A stretch of DNA of 55,705 nucleotides from assembly GCF_001418325.1 (NCBI RefSeq), contig NZ_LIPN01000107.1:1-55705 (forward strand), written 5' to 3'. Shown one piece after another: positions 7,677 through 16,884 of this stretch (position 1 is its first letter; each line of letters starts with the position of its first letter). A program made the position numbers and the translations under genes. The stretch comes from Streptomyces atriruber. GTDB lineage: Bacteria > Actinomycetota > Actinomycetes > Streptomycetales > Streptomycetaceae. A model generated the notes under the pieces. It did no database searches. It was not told the origin of the DNA and was given only the letters and a program-made list of their open reading frames with translations.

Positions 7677-8858
7677 ATGGCGTTACGGAAGAGTGCGAAG
7701 AGCGGCTTAGTGGGCCTCGTGGCGGCAGCGGTGGCGACCACCGCGTTCGTCGCTCCCGCCCGAGCGGCGTCGGACGAGGCCTCTGCGAACAAGGCCTCTG
7801 CGAACAAGCACCACCATCGGGCCACCCAACGCGCGATGGACGCGGCCGTACGCGCGGGCACCCCCGGCATCACGGCGCAGGCCCGCGACCCCCGCGGCGT
7901 CTGGTCGTCGACGGCCGGTGTCGGCGATCTCGAATCGGGCGCGCCGCGCGGCAAGAACGACCGGTTCCGCGTCGGCAGCATCACCAAGTCGTTCGTCGCG
8001 ACCGTGCTTCTCCAGATGGAGGCGGAGGGGCGCCTCGACCTCGACGAGACCGTGGAGCGCCACCTCCCCGGTCTCGTGCGCGGCAACGGGAACGACGGCC
8101 GCAGAATCACCGTGAGACAGCTCCTCAACCACACCAGCGGCCTGTTCGACTACCTCGCCGACGACGAATACGGCAGGACGTACCTGCGGGGCGACGGATA
8201 CCTGGAGCACCGGTACGACACCCTGCCGCCCGAGAAGCACGTGGCCGTTGCCCTGGCCCACAAGCCGTTGTTCGAGCCCGGCGCGAAGCACTCGTACTCC
8301 AACACCAACTACATCCTGGCCGGACTGATCATCGAGAGGACAGGCGGGCGGACGTACGAGGCCGAGGTGCGCGACCGCATCATCAAGCCCCTGGGGCTGA
8401 AGGCCACCACCAACCCCGGCAACGGGATCCACCTGCCCCGGCCCAGCAGCAGGGGCTACTCCAAGCTCTTCGCGTCGGACCCCGACCGGATCGACGACAT
8501 CACCGAGATGAACGGCTCGCAGGGCTGGGCCGACGGCGACATCGTCTCCACCACCGGCGACCTCAACCGGTTCTACCACGCGCTGCTGCGAGGCAGGCTC
8601 CTGCCGCCGGAGCAGCTCAAGGCGATGAAGACGACCGTGACCTCGCCCGACGCACCGGACATGGCCTACGGCCTCGGTCTCACACGGCTCAAGACCAGTT
8701 GCGGCACCACGCTCTGGGGCCACGGCGGCGGCATGGTGGGCTGGCTCTCCATGGCCGTCGGCACCGAGGACGGCCGACACCAACTGGCCTTCAGCTACAA
8801 CGCGGACTGGGGCGCCGACTCCATGCAGGCGATCGTCGACGCCGAGTACTGCGAGTGA
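7677..8858 (+). CDS. Secreted serine hydrolase, class C beta-lactamase/DD-peptidase family
   Basis: A 393-aa protein with a signal peptide (basic MALRKSAKSG, hydrophobic core to about 25, cleavage near ARA-AS at 30-31). Active-site motifs of the penicillin-binding fold are present: SITK (Ser101, Lys104), YSN (207-209) and HGG (349-351). It resembles Streptomyces D-alanyl-D-alanine carboxypeptidases and esterases of the beta-lactamase clan; the substrate cannot be read. ATG at 7677 follows GAGGAG. Codons 3 and 11 (7683, 7707) are TTA, the rare leucine codon of Streptomyces decoded by the bldA tRNA, so expression is probably linked to development. A short coding repeat gives ASANKASANK just after the signal peptide. 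Confidence 0.9.
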   Translation: MALRKSAKSGLVGLVAAAVATTAFVAPARAASDEASANKASANKHHHRATQRAMDAAVRAGTPGITAQARDPRGVWSSTAGVGDLESGAPRGKNDRFRVGSITKSFVATVLLQMEAEGRLDLDETVERHLPGLVRGNGNDGRRITVRQLLNHTSGLFDYLADDEYGRTYLRGDGYLEHRYDTLPPEKHVAVALAHKPLFEPGAKHSYSNTNYILAGLIIERTGGRTYEAEVRDRIIKPLGLKATTNPGNGIHLPRPSSRGYSKLFASDPDRIDDITEMNGSQGWADGDIVSTTGDLNRFYHALLRGRLLPPEQLKAMKTTVTSPDAPDMAYGLGLTRLKTSCGTTLWGHGGGMVGWLSMAVGTEDGRHQLAFSYNADWGADSMQAIVDAEYCE

Positions 8859-9073
8859 CTCGGCGCCGACCTGGCCGGGTTGACCCCGCTCGCTGTCGGC
8901 GGTCTTGACACATGCGTACGGTTTCGCGACCTTTGAGCCTCGCAGGACAGGGGGACGGGGAACGGGGGAGCGGTCAGCCATGAGTTCCGTCAGATCCAGA
9001 TCCAGACCCAGCACCAGATCCGGCAACAGATCCATCTGCCGCGTGGAGCCCGCGGAAGGACGGTCGGTCTGAG

Positions 9074-10171
9074 ATGGACATCACGATCCACCGGCTCGAC
9101 GGGCTGAGCCCCGCGCTCCGCGCCGCCTGGCACCGGGCGATGGACGAGTCGCCCCGCTTCGCGAACCCTTTCCTGGCGCCGGAGTTCGCGATGGGCATCG
9201 CACGGCACCGTGGCGGAACGCACGTGGCGGTGTTGCGCGACAAGGGGGAGGCCGTCGGCTTCCTCCCCTTCGAGCGCAACGCCTTCGGAGTGGGCCGGGC
9301 CATCGGCCTCGGGCTCTCCGACTGCCAGGCCCTCGTGCACCGGCCCGGGATCACCTGGAACTCCCGTGCCCTGCTGCGGGCCTGCGGCCTCTCCGTCTTC
9401 GAGTTCGACCATCTGGTCGAGGACCAGAAGCCGTTCGGCGCGTACGTCACGGGCACGTTCGCCTCCCCGGTCCTCGACCTCAAGGTCGGCGAGAAGGAGA
9501 CCTACGCGGAATGGCTGCGCGGCGCCTATCCGGGCCAGGCCAAGACGATGTTGAAGAAGGAACGCCGGCTGAGCCGTGACATCGGCGAGATGCGGTTCGT
9601 CTACGACGAGCGCGACCCACGGCTGCTGCTCACCCTTATGCGCTGGAAGTCCGCCCAATACCGCAGGACCGGCCGCATGGACCGCTTCGCGAAGCCCTGG
9701 ATCGTCGACCTGGTGCACGACCTCTTCCAGGTCCGAGAGGACCACTTCACCGGCGTGCTGTCCGTGGTGTACGCGGGAGACCGGCCGGTGGCCGCGCACT
9801 TCGGGCCGACGTCGAGCACCGTCCTCGCCGCCTGGTTCACCGCGTACGATCCCGAACTCAGCTACTACTCGCCCGGCCTGATGATGCATCTGCGGATGGC
9901 GGAGGCGGCGGGCCGGGACGGCGTGCGGCTGATGGACATGGGCCGGGGCGACAAGGAGTACAAGGACTGGCTCAAGACCCGCGAACTGCGCGTGGGAGAA
10001 GGCTTCGCGACCCGCCCCCACCCGGTGGCGGCGGCGCACCGCCTGTGGCGCAGACCGGTGCGCGGCCTGCGCAACACGGTCCTGGCCCACCCCCGGCTCA
10101 GAGAGCCGGCCGACCGGCTGCTGAAGACCGTCGGCACGATGCGCACGTCGCGCCACGCGGGCGGGCGCTGA
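9074..10171 (+). CDS. GNAT/FemAB-like acyltransferase (CelD-type)
   Basis: A 365-aa protein of the acetyltransferase_6 (CelD/FemAB-like) group. The N-terminal half has FANPFLAPEFAMGIARHRGGTHVAVL and a GEAVGFLPFERN strand-turn. The C-terminal half has DRPVAAHFGPTSSTVLAAWFTAYDPELSYYSPGLMMHLRMAEAA (about 238-285), followed by LMDMGRGDKEYKDWLKT, the conserved acyl-CoA or tRNA donor region and GxxxYK motif. These proteins attach acyl or aminoacyl groups to polysaccharide or small-molecule acceptors. The next gene is a DegT-like enzyme, which fits sugar or exopolysaccharide modification. No membrane segment. The start is ATG 9074, with a weak GAAGGA upstream. Confidence 0.85.
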   Translation: MDITIHRLDGLSPALRAAWHRAMDESPRFANPFLAPEFAMGIARHRGGTHVAVLRDKGEAVGFLPFERNAFGVGRAIGLGLSDCQALVHRPGITWNSRALLRACGLSVFEFDHLVEDQKPFGAYVTGTFASPVLDLKVGEKETYAEWLRGAYPGQAKTMLKKERRLSRDIGEMRFVYDERDPRLLLTLMRWKSAQYRRTGRMDRFAKPWIVDLVHDLFQVREDHFTGVLSVVYAGDRPVAAHFGPTSSTVLAAWFTAYDPELSYYSPGLMMHLRMAEAAGRDGVRLMDMGRGDKEYKDWLKTRELRVGEGFATRPHPVAAAHRLWRRPVRGLRNTVLAHPRLREPADRLLKTVGTMRTSRHAGGR

Positions 10172-10352
10172 GCCACGGCCCGGCCGAGCGTCGAGTGCCG
10201 TCCGGCCGCGCGCCCAACGCGACGTGACCGGTCGCCGAGTGCCACCTGCGACCAGGTCCTCGTACCCCAGCCCTTCGACCTCCCCGGGCCGTCCAGCCCA
10301 TGCGGCTGTCCGATGGCCGTCTGCTCGCGTTCCTTTGACGGAAGAGGTGAGG

Positions 10353-11582
10353 ATGCCGTACGGATCGGGGCTCGCCGCGGCCATGACGCGGCGACTGGGG
10401 CGCGAGTGCGTCTACACGCCCTCGGCGCGGCTCGCGCTGTACCTGGCGCTGCGCCACTGGTGCAGGCCGGGCGCACGCGTCCTGATGTCGCCGGTGAACG
10501 ACGACGTGATCCTCTTCGTGGTCCTCGCGGCGGGACTGCGCCCGGTGCAGGCGCCGGTCTCCGTCTGGGACGGCAACATCGACCCTGCCGCCGTGCCGGA
10601 GGAGACCTGGCGGAACGTGGACGCCGTCCTGACCACGAACCTGTACGGAATACCCGATCGCGTCGTCGAACTGCGCCGCCGATGCGCCCAGTTGGGCATC
10701 CCGCTCTTCGAGGACGCGGCCCACGCGATCGGGACGCAGGTGGACGGACAGCCGATCGGGACGTTCGGGACGGCGGCTGCGTTCAGCCTCTCCAAGCACG
10801 TGGCGGCGATGGCGGGCGGCTTCCTCGCCGTCGAGGACGAGCGCACCCGCCGCAAGCTGGAACTGCTGCGCGACGAGCTCATGCTGCCGCGCAGCCTCCG
10901 CGCCGACCTGTCCACCACGCTGCGTCCCCTGGCCCGCTCGACCGTGCGCGGCCTGCATCTGGTGCGCCCCGTGTGGCGCACCATGCAGCGACTCGGAATG
11001 CTGGAACGCGACACCTTCCGGATGGACCTGCACGCCCCTCGCCTCACGTGCTGCGCGGCCGGGGAGCCTGGTCTCACCGCGTACGAACCGTGGATCCGCG
11101 TCGACCTCCACGGCTATCGCGCCCGTCATGGGGCGCTGGTCCGCGGCCAGTTGAAGCTGCGCACCGCCCGGCTCGACGACGACCTAGCCCGGCGCAAGGC
11201 GGGCTCGTCGCTGCTGGCGGGCACCGGCTGGGCCACCCGGGCGCTCCGCGACCGGCCCGCGGACGACGGTCCTCCACCGCTCTTCCGCGTGCCGCTCCTG
11301 GTCAAGGACCGCGACACGCTGGTCGATCGCCTGGTGCGACACGGAGTCGTCGCCGGATACATCTACGATCCGCCGCTCGACGACTACGCGGGCGCGGAGT
11401 TCGTGGAACCGTCCCCCGACCCCTCGGCCGCCCGCTGGTTCGCCGCGCACACGCTGCCGGCCGACCCGCTCCTGGCCCGGAAGATCACCAAGGCGCTGAC
11501 GAGGGAACGGGCGGCACCGGCGCATCCGCCGCTCGGCTCCCGTGATGATCTGGCGCTTCCCGTGGGACCTACTGGCGGGTAA
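10353..11582 (+). CDS. DegT/DnrJ/EryC1/StrS-type PLP-dependent enzyme
   Basis: A 409-aa fold-type I PLP enzyme of the sugar aminotransferase family. EDAAHAIG (120-127) supplies the cofactor-binding Asp, and SLSKHVAAMAGGF (145-157) supplies the Schiff-base lysine, K148. YTPSARLALYLALRHW (21-36) matches the N-terminal region that contacts the cofactor phosphate. Family members transaminate keto-sugars for glycans or antibiotics. ATG at 10353 is preferred over the in-frame GTG at 10224 because GAAGAGGTGAGG precedes it and homology begins there. It follows the GNAT gene after 181 bp and precedes a SRPBCC gene by 30 bp. Confidence 0.87.
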   Translation: MPYGSGLAAAMTRRLGRECVYTPSARLALYLALRHWCRPGARVLMSPVNDDVILFVVLAAGLRPVQAPVSVWDGNIDPAAVPEETWRNVDAVLTTNLYGIPDRVVELRRRCAQLGIPLFEDAAHAIGTQVDGQPIGTFGTAAAFSLSKHVAAMAGGFLAVEDERTRRKLELLRDELMLPRSLRADLSTTLRPLARSTVRGLHLVRPVWRTMQRLGMLERDTFRMDLHAPRLTCCAAGEPGLTAYEPWIRVDLHGYRARHGALVRGQLKLRTARLDDDLARRKAGSSLLAGTGWATRALRDRPADDGPPPLFRVPLLVKDRDTLVDRLVRHGVVAGYIYDPPLDDYAGAEFVEPSPDPSAARWFAAHTLPADPLLARKITKALTRERAAPAHPPLGSRDDLALPVGPTGG

Positions 11583-11612
11583 GGTCGGGGGCCGAGGAAC
11601 GGAGCATTCCCC

Positions 11613-12140
11613 ATGGCCCGCACGTTCGCCGTGTCCCGCAGCATCCTGGTCCAGGCGTCCCCGTCGGAGGTGTACGCGAAGGTCAGCAGGCCCGCGCAGA
11701 TGGGCCGTTGGAGCCCCGAGAACCTCGGCGCGACCGTACCGGAACCGGACGAACCGGCCTCGGTGGGGCTGGTCTTCGACGGGCACAACAAGCGCGGAGC
11801 GTTCCGCTGGACCACCCGCTGCACGGTGACCGCCGCGGACCCGGGCAGCCGCTTCGCCTTTCGGGTGCACGCGATCGGCCTGAAGCGTCCCCGCCTGAGC
11901 GCCCCCATCGCCACCTGGGAGTACCGCTTCGAGGAAGAAGCCGGTGGGGCGGGAGTGGTGACGCGGGTGACCGAGACCTGGACGGACGACCGGCGCTCCT
12001 GGCCGGACTCCGTGGCCGGAGTCTTCGACCGGATCGCCACGCGGGGCAAGACCTTCGCGGTCTTCCAGGTGGGGAACATCGACCGGACCCTCCGCAACCT
12101 CAAGAGGGAACTGGAGGGCGAAGGCGTCCGGAACCCCTGA
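11613..12140 (+). CDS. SRPBCC-family (polyketide cyclase/START-like) protein
   Basis: A 175-aa protein with the helix-grip pattern of the SRPBCC superfamily: SRSILVQASPSEVYAKVSRPAQMGRWSPE at the start, GSRFAFRVHAIG and ATWEYRFEEE strands, and a long C-terminal helix TLRNLKRELEGEG. These proteins bind hydrophobic ligands; a few are cyclases. It lies 30 bp after the DegT-like gene on the same strand, so probably co-transcribed. It ends next to the convergent alpha/beta hydrolase with no gap (12140/12141). Function otherwise unknown. Confidence 0.85.
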   Translation: MARTFAVSRSILVQASPSEVYAKVSRPAQMGRWSPENLGATVPEPDEPASVGLVFDGHNKRGAFRWTTRCTVTAADPGSRFAFRVHAIGLKRPRLSAPIATWEYRFEEEAGGAGVVTRVTETWTDDRRSWPDSVAGVFDRIATRGKTFAVFQVGNIDRTLRNLKRELEGEGVRNP

Positions 12141-12983
12141 TCAGTGGCTGCCGAAGAACTCCACGAGTGCCTCGGCCGTCTCGCGGGGCCGGTCCTCGGC
12201 GATGAAGTGCCCGGCCGCGGCGATGGTGGCGAACCGGGCGCCGGGGATGGCCGCCGCCAGGCGTTCACCCGCGGCGGGCGCGAGCCATTGGTCCTCCTGG
12301 CCCCACAGCACGAGAGTCGGCGCGGTCACCCGGTCCAGACGCTCCACGACATCCCGCGTGTCCTCGAAGGTGACGGCGCAGACCTGCTCCATCCACCGCC
12401 GTCGACCCTCGGCCCCGTTCCAGGGGGCGAGGTAGGCGGCGGCGTCGGCCTCGGGCATCGGCAGGTGGGTCGCGGTCCGCAGCCGTGCGTCGACGATGTC
12501 GGCGAACACATGTGTCGGCATCGTGCGGTACGCCTCCGCGTGACGCTGCTGATGATCCGTGAACGGGGTGTTCCACGGGCCGATGACGGCGGCGTCGAGC
12601 AGGGCGAGTCCGGCCGCCGGAACCTGTTCGATCAGGTGGGCGCGCATCACGACTCCGCCGCCGATGTCGTGCCCCACCAGGCGTGGGGCCGTCAGCCCCC
12701 AGTGCTCGACCAGTTCGGCCAGCGTGCGGGCCTGCTGGGCGATGGAAGGTGCGGCGTCGGGAGCGAGGCGGGACTCGCCGAACCCGAGGAGGTCCCACAC
12801 GTGGACGGTGTGGTGGCGGGCGAGCTCCGGCACGGCGTTGCGCCAGAGGTAGGAGGAGGCGGGCGTGCCGTGGACCAGGACGAGAGGAGGGCCGTCGCCG
12901 AAGACATCGGTCGCGACCTCGCCCGCGGTGACCTGAACCCGCTGACTCGGCCTCCACGGCGTGGACTTGGTGGGCGTGCTCAC
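12141..12983 (-). CDS. Alpha/beta hydrolase with Asp nucleophile (dehalogenase/epoxide hydrolase-like)
   Basis: A 280-aa alpha/beta hydrolase. The oxyanion-hole motif is HGTPASS (38-44). The nucleophile elbow reads GHDIGGG (104-110), so Asp106 replaces the usual Ser, as in haloalkane and fluoroacetate dehalogenases and epoxide hydrolases. Asp231 (WGQEDQW) and His259 (AAGHFIAED) complete the triad. The reaction would go through an alkyl-enzyme ester. The start is GTG 12983, preceded by GGGAGGG. It is divergent from the CGNR gene (62 bp between starts), so the two promoters must overlap. Confidence 0.88.
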   Translation of the reverse strand: MSTPTKSTPWRPSQRVQVTAGEVATDVFGDGPPLVLVHGTPASSYLWRNAVPELARHHTVHVWDLLGFGESRLAPDAAPSIAQQARTLAELVEHWGLTAPRLVGHDIGGGVVMRAHLIEQVPAAGLALLDAAVIGPWNTPFTDHQQRHAEAYRTMPTHVFADIVDARLRTATHLPMPEADAAAYLAPWNGAEGRRRWMEQVCAVTFEDTRDVVERLDRVTAPTLVLWGQEDQWLAPAAGERLAAAIPGARFATIAAAGHFIAEDRPRETAEALVEFFGSH

Positions 12984-13005
12984 GCGACCCTCCCGGGGTA
13001 AGCGG

Positions 13006-13069
13006 TATAATGTCCTTTCTCCGATTACGCTAGCAGGAGTAAGGCGTGAAGTCTTCTTTTTCCGATTAC
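13006..13069. promoter_or_regulatory. Promoter with TATAAT and duplicated TCCGATTAC
   Basis: A perfect TATAAT hexamer lies at 13006-13011, rare in this GC-rich DNA. The 9-mer TCCGATTAC occurs at 13020-13028 and again at 13061-13069, the second copy inside the first codons of the CGNR gene. The pair could be a regulator site spanning the start, or a chance duplication. Confidence 0.4.
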
Positions 13070-13633
13070 ACCCTCGGGGCCGGTGTGGCGACCGACCTCG
13101 TCAACACGTCTGCCCTGGTGCGCAGGAGCACCGGCGAGGTCCTCGTGGACGCGGCCGCCCTCGGGCACTTCCTCGCCGAACACCACCTGGCCCCGGATGC
13201 GCTGTCCTCGGCGCGCGCCCCGACGGACAGGGACCTGGAACAGGTACTGGCACTGCGCCGGGAAGTACGTTCCCTGCTGGAGTCCGGGGACGAGGACGGC
13301 CTCGCCGACCGCGCCAACGCACTGGTCGAACGCGCAGGCACACGCCCGGTCCTGGAGCGGGACACCGACGGCCACTGGCAGTGGTTCGTGGCGACGGGAC
13401 CCGGGGCCACGCTCGCCGACGAGCTGGCCGCACTCATCGGCACCGGTCTGCTCGGCGTCCTGCACACGCTCGGCGGCGAGCGCGTCCGGCCCTGCGCCTC
13501 GCCCGTCTGCGACGGCATGTTCGTGGACACCAGCAAGGCGGGCCGCCGCCGCTACTGCACGCCGGGGCTCTGCGGCAACCGCCTGAACGTCGCGAGGCAC
13601 CGGGCCCGGCAGCTTCCGGAGGAAGCCGGGTGA
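13046..13633 (+). CDS. ABATE-domain / CGNR zinc-finger protein
   Basis: A 195-aa protein. The N-terminal ABATE-like helical domain (about 10-115) is followed by a CGNR zinc finger: C150, C155, C171 and C176, with CGNR itself at 176-179 and the typical RRRYC and RHRAR segments. Proteins of this family are regarded as stress-related transcription regulators. GTG at 13046 follows CAGGAGTAAGGC. The stop overlaps the GTG start of the SARP-like gene (GTGA, 13630-13633), so the two are translationally coupled. The divergent hydrolase is a likely target. Confidence 0.9.
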   Translation: MKSSFSDYTLGAGVATDLVNTSALVRRSTGEVLVDAAALGHFLAEHHLAPDALSSARAPTDRDLEQVLALRREVRSLLESGDEDGLADRANALVERAGTRPVLERDTDGHWQWFVATGPGATLADELAALIGTGLLGVLHTLGGERVRPCASPVCDGMFVDTSKAGRRRYCTPGLCGNRLNVARHRARQLPEEAG

Positions 13634-16600
13634 CCACCGACCTCACGCTGCTCCCGCGCGTCGCCCACCGCGGCCGAGAAGTCACCGCGCCCCGGCTCCG
13701 CGGCCTCCTCGCGCTGCTCGCGGGCGACCTGCGCACCGGCTGCAGCGTCGAGCGGCTCGTGGCGGGGCTGTGGCCGGACCGGCTGCCCGACCGGCCGGGC
13801 AAGGCGCTGCAGGTCCTCGTGTCCAGGGCGCGGGCACAGCTGGGTGCCGACGTCATCGCCAACACGCCGGCCGGGTACCGACTCGCACTCGCCGAGGAGC
13901 AGGTCGACAGCTCAGCCGTCCTCCTGCACGCCGCCGCGAGCGCCGACCGGTCCAGGGCGGGGGACCATGCGGGCTCGCTGGTGGCGGCCGAGGCCGGAAT
14001 CGCCCTGTGGGAGGGGGCGCCCGAGAGCGTCCCCGGTGGCGCGGGCACCACCGACGACCTCGTGGCCGCGCTGCGCGCCGACCGCGCCGCTGTCCGCGAC
14101 ACCCTCGTGCGCGCACGGGCGCTCGCACTCGCCCGCCTCGGACGACACGCGGAGGCCGCCGCCCCGCTGGCCGTCATCGCGGCGGAGCACCCGCGCGACG
14201 AGGAGGTGCTCGCCGAGGCCCTGCGCGGCGAGGCGGCGACGGCAGGCCCGTCCGCCGCGGTGACGCGGTACGAGGCGTACCGGCGTGAGCTGCGCGACGC
14301 CCTCGGCACGGAACCGGGCGCCGGGCTCAGGGCCGTACAGCAGGAGCTGCTGCGCGGCGGGACACCCGCCGCCGGACCCGGCGTGCCACACGAGCCGAAC
14401 CAACTCCTCGGCCGGGACGAGGACATCGCGGCGGTGCTGCGGCTGCTGCGCGCCTCACGTGCCGTCACCGTCGTCGGCCCCGGCGGCCTCGGCAAGACTC
14501 GGCTCGCGCACGCCGTCAGCCGCCGGGCCGAACAGCGCGTGGTGCATTTCGTGCCGCTCGCCGGTGTCACCGCCGACGACGACGTGGCCGCGGAAGTGGC
14601 CTCCGCGCTCGGCGCGGGGGAGGGGCGGCACGGCACTCTCGGCGGCCACGTCCCCGCCGACCCGGTGGCGGGCATCCGTGCCGTGCTCGGTGCCGGGCCC
14701 GCCCTGCTGGTCCTCGACAACTGCGAGCAGATCGTCCGGGGCGCCGCCGACCTCGTACGGACCCTGGTGTCGACCTCGAAGGACCTGCGGGTGCTCGCCA
14801 CCAGCCGTGCCCCGCTGGACCTCACGTCGGAGGCGTTGTACGCGCTGCCGGAGCTGGGCCCCGACATCGCGGCCGAACTGTTCGCGCAGCGGGCCCGGGC
14901 CGCCCGGCCCGGTGTGGAGCTGCCGCCGGACGCGGTGGCCGAGCTCTGCCAGCACCTCGACGGGCTGCCCCTCGCCGTGGAGTTGGCCGCCGCCCGGGTC
15001 AGGGTCCTCTCCGTGCCGCAGATAGCCCGCCGTCTCGGCGACCGGTTCGCCCTGCTGCGGGGCGGCGCCCGGGACGTACCGGAGCGGCACCGCACGCTGC
15101 ACGCGGTCGTGGAGTGGAGTTGGAACCTGCTCACGGCGGAGGCCGCGGCCGCGCTGCGCACGCTCTCCGTCTTCCCCGGCGGCTTCTCCGCAGAAGCGGC
15201 GGAGAAGGTGCTCGGTGAGGACGCGCTGTCCGTGGTGCAGCAGGTGGTGGACCAGTCGCTGCTGACCGTCGCCGACGCGCCCGCCGGTGTGCGGTTCCGG
15301 ATGCTGGAGACGGTACGGGAGTTCAGCGCCGCCCGGCGCGCCGAGGCGGGCGAGGAGGAGGCGGCCGTCGGCCACTTCCTCACCTGGGCACGGGATTTCG
15401 GCGTCGCGAACCACGACCTGCTCGTCGACTCCGCAGGACCCGCAGCCCCTACGGCCCCCGCGGCCCTCGAAGACCCCGAAAGCCCCCATGCCGCCCGGGA
15501 GCGGATCAGGCCCGAACAGGACAATCTCGTCCTGGCCCTGAGGTACGCGCTGGCCCGTGCGGACGGTCCCGCGACCGCGGCCCTCACCGCCGTCCTCGCC
15601 GCCCTGTGGTCCACCGACCTGAACTACTCCCGCCTCGTCGCCCTCGCCGCCGAGACCGGCCCACCGCTGTCGCACTACCGCCCCGCACCCGAATACGTCG
15701 AAGTCGCCCGCGCGGCAGCGGTGTTGTGCACGGCGAGCCTGTTCATGGACTGCGGCCCGCACGCGGTACGCCAGCTGGTCATCCTGCGGCGGCTGCCCCC
15801 GGCCGCACCGGACACGCTGCTGGGCGCCACCGCGGTGGTGCTGAGCGCGATCCCCACGATGCGGCCCCCCGACTACGCCGTGCTGCGCGAACTCTGCGCG
15901 AGCGACCAGCCGCTGGTCGCCGCCGTCGCCGAATGCGTCGCCACCTACGTATGGAAGTACGAGCACGACTTCGACCGCGCGCTCGGCTCGGCCCACCGGA
16001 TGATCGCCGCGCTGGGGCCGGTCGACAGCCCGGTCCTGCGGGTGATGGGCCACGCCCGACTGAGCGAGCTGTGCCTGCAGATGGCGCGGGGCGAGGCCGC
16101 GTACGAGCACCTGCAGGCCGTACTCGACGTGCTGCCGCGGCTCGGCGACGAGCACGACTACGTCGGCATCCGGCAGGGCCTGGCCCTCGCCTGTCTCCAG
16201 CGCGGCAACCCCGACGAGGCCGAGTACTGGCTCCACCGTGCGGAGGACGACGATCTGCCGCCGCAGGACGCCTTCTACAGCCCCGCCCTCGGCACGCGCG
16301 CGGAGATCGCGCTCGCCCGCGGACTGACGGAGACGGGCCTCGGTCTCTGGCGCAGTGCCGTGGAGCGGCTGCCCGAGGCGAGCCCGTTGTACGGCGGCGA
16401 CCCCTGGGCCGACCCGTGGGCGCTGGAGATCCAGTCGGCGGCGGTGACCGCGCACGCACACGAGGGTCGTCCAGACCTCGTCGCGGAGCCGGTCGACCGG
16501 CTGCGGCAGCGGCTGCGCGCCCTGCTGTCCGGCCCGTCCGCCCCGGCCACGGATCTCCCTGTCGTGGGGACGGTGCTGCACGCGCTCGGCATGGCGGGGG

Positions 16601-16884
16601 CCGTGTCCGGTGACGCATCGGCCGTACGGATGATCGCGCTGGCCGAGCGGATGCGGGTGCTGCGCGAGTTCCAGCCGACGATGTCGGCGGACCGTGCCCG
16701 GCAGGCGGCCGAGGCCACCGACAGGGCGGCGTACGCCGACGCGGTGTCGGCGTACGCCGCCCTGGGGCGGGACGGACTGCGCGCGGCAGCCCGCGCGCTC
16801 CTGCTCAGCCCGGGGAGCGTTGGAACAGGGACGCCGACCAGAAGTAGCCGAACAGGGCGAGACCCAGACACCAGGCGACGCTGA
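13630..16884 (+). CDS. AfsR/SARP-like regulator with BTAD and NB-ARC ATPase domains
   Basis: A 1084-aa STAND-type regulator. It begins with an OmpR-like winged helix (about 5-85, ending TPAGYRLAL), then a BTAD helical domain (about 90-240, with DALGTEPGAGLRAVQQELLRG). An NB-ARC ATPase follows: Walker A GPGGLGKT near 283-290, Walker B LLVLDNCEQ near 358. The C-terminal half is helical and TPR-like. Such proteins switch on secondary metabolism or local operons after sensing a ligand or phosphorylation. The start is GTG 13630, overlapping the CGNR stop. The last 27 residues overlap the end of the convergent ABC permease by 80 bp and look like read-through rather than a conserved tail. Confidence 0.9.
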   Translation: MTTDLTLLPRVAHRGREVTAPRLRGLLALLAGDLRTGCSVERLVAGLWPDRLPDRPGKALQVLVSRARAQLGADVIANTPAGYRLALAEEQVDSSAVLLHAAASADRSRAGDHAGSLVAAEAGIALWEGAPESVPGGAGTTDDLVAALRADRAAVRDTLVRARALALARLGRHAEAAAPLAVIAAEHPRDEEVLAEALRGEAATAGPSAAVTRYEAYRRELRDALGTEPGAGLRAVQQELLRGGTPAAGPGVPHEPNQLLGRDEDIAAVLRLLRASRAVTVVGPGGLGKTRLAHAVSRRAEQRVVHFVPLAGVTADDDVAAEVASALGAGEGRHGTLGGHVPADPVAGIRAVLGAGPALLVLDNCEQIVRGAADLVRTLVSTSKDLRVLATSRAPLDLTSEALYALPELGPDIAAELFAQRARAARPGVELPPDAVAELCQHLDGLPLAVELAAARVRVLSVPQIARRLGDRFALLRGGARDVPERHRTLHAVVEWSWNLLTAEAAAALRTLSVFPGGFSAEAAEKVLGEDALSVVQQVVDQSLLTVADAPAGVRFRMLETVREFSAARRAEAGEEEAAVGHFLTWARDFGVANHDLLVDSAGPAAPTAPAALEDPESPHAARERIRPEQDNLVLALRYALARADGPATAALTAVLAALWSTDLNYSRLVALAAETGPPLSHYRPAPEYVEVARAAAVLCTASLFMDCGPHAVRQLVILRRLPPAAPDTLLGATAVVLSAIPTMRPPDYAVLRELCASDQPLVAAVAECVATYVWKYEHDFDRALGSAHRMIAALGPVDSPVLRVMGHARLSELCLQMARGEAAYEHLQAVLDVLPRLGDEHDYVGIRQGLALACLQRGNPDEAEYWLHRAEDDDLPPQDAFYSPALGTRAEIALARGLTETGLGLWRSAVERLPEASPLYGGDPWADPWALEIQSAAVTAHAHEGRPDLVAEPVDRLRQRLRALLSGPSAPATDLPVVGTVLHALGMAGAVSGDASAVRMIALAERMRVLREFQPTMSADRARQAAEATDRAAYADAVSAYAALGRDGLRAAARALLLSPGSVGTGTPTRSSRTGRDPDTRRR

